From positions 6,608,501 to 6,672,500 of the forward strand of contig JBBBDQ010001122.1 of NCBI GenBank assembly GCA_037127315.1: 64,000 nt of DNA. The letters run 5' to 3'. The notes under the pieces were generated by a model. The model searched no databases. It was not told where the DNA came from and saw nothing but the letters and a program-made list of their open reading frames with translations. Position 1 is the first letter of the stretch. Each line of letters starts with the position of its first letter. Both the position numbers and the translations under genes were made by a program. Of the stretch, positions 63,650 through 64,000 are shown one piece after another. Source of the stretch: Ascarosepion bandense (lineage: Eukaryota; Mollusca; Cephalopoda; Sepiida; Sepiidae).

Positions 63650-64000
63650 CACTACCGGCCATAATTATTAGGCAACCACAGTTTTTTTTTTTTAAAGAAA
63701 TGATGTATTTTATACTATTTTTAGTATTTATTGCCAAATGAAAATAGAGTGGTTCTTTTGTTGTTGTTACTTTGCAAGATTTTACAAGGCAAGGAAGCAA
63801 AGATGAACACGTCCGTATCACCCTAAATTTTATTCATTCTTTCACTGATGAAACTGCAGTATAGGTAATTATTAAATATTTATAAATTCATTTGATGCAT
63901 AAGTTATTGCGTAATATTAACAAAAGAACTATTCTATTTTCATTTACAATTATTCACTTGGCAATAAGTACTAAAAATAGTATGAAATGCATCATTTTTT
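63650..64000. mobile_element. second Tc1-like deletion derivative, cut by window end
   Basis: Begins CACTACCGGCCATAATTA at 63650, same ends as 61281-61669. The arm matches to TTTGCAAGATTTTACAAGGC, then the core (63790-63915) differs from that of the first copy. The right arm starts at about 63918 (TAACAAAAGAACTATTCTAT) and is incomplete at the window edge; roughly 45 more bases are expected. Confidence 0.88.

Overview
This is metazoan nuclear DNA built almost entirely of repeats, with no complete host gene. The mix points to a mollusc, most likely an octopod cephalopod. It combines tRNA-derived SINEs, CR1/L2-like, RTE-like and Penelope-like retroelement fragments, many Tc1/mariner relics, Helitrons and very long TATC/GATA and CTTT arrays in AT-rich DNA. 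The species assignment is inference; the repeats themselves are read directly from the sequence. Names used here are working names. LINE-A is a CR1/L2-type LINE. SINE-A, SINE-C and SINE-D are tRNA-derived SINEs. SINE-B shares its 3' tail with LINE-A. Element C is an unclassified dispersed element of about 520 bp. M1 to M6 are inverted-repeat elements.

Layout. 0-4.2 kb: two Helitron ends, a candidate terminal exon of a host-like gene (minus strand, 575-929), LINE-A scraps. 4.2-6.1 kb: a CTTT array with alternating spacer cassettes. 6-13.6 kb: microsatellites, SINE-A copies, a Penelope-like reverse transcriptase remnant (10.2-11.45 kb) and a TATC array (11.45-12.3 kb). 13.8-15.8 kb: a decayed Tc1 transposon with a LINE-A tail inside one terminal repeat. 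16-18 kb: AT-rich and partly unique sequence. 18.6-24.4 kb: a graveyard of SINEs and at least four transposase lineages, some nested. 24.4-26.5 kb: an RTE fragment followed by a 117-bp satellite. 27 kb: a tRNA-like sequence beside a near-perfect palindrome. 30 kb: a 55-bp higher-order satellite. 31-38.9 kb: RTE, Penelope-like endonuclease, mariner and LINE-A pieces around a GATA array. 40.3-42.1 kb: a LINE-A 3' coding segment amplified into about 12 tandem 118-bp units. 43-47.7 kb: a 0.4-kb segmental duplication, a 5S rRNA-like sequence joined to SINE-A, and another TATC array. 48.5-53.6 kb: SINEs, element C, palindromic elements and a 1.2-kb Helitron. 54.5-64 kb: mariner pseudogenes, SINE-B, SINE-C, an IS630/Tc1-type transposase scrap and two deletion derivatives of a Tc1-like element.

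The elements interact as parasites rather than as a pathway. SINE-B carries a LINE-A-like 3' tail, which suggests LINE-A machinery mobilised it. Several DNA transposons survive only as internally deleted copies. LINE tails are inserted into transposon terminal repeats, and tetranucleotide arrays at separate loci share the same spacer sequences. Every transposase and reverse transcriptase seen carries stops, frameshifts or changed catalytic residues, so no autonomous element is intact here.
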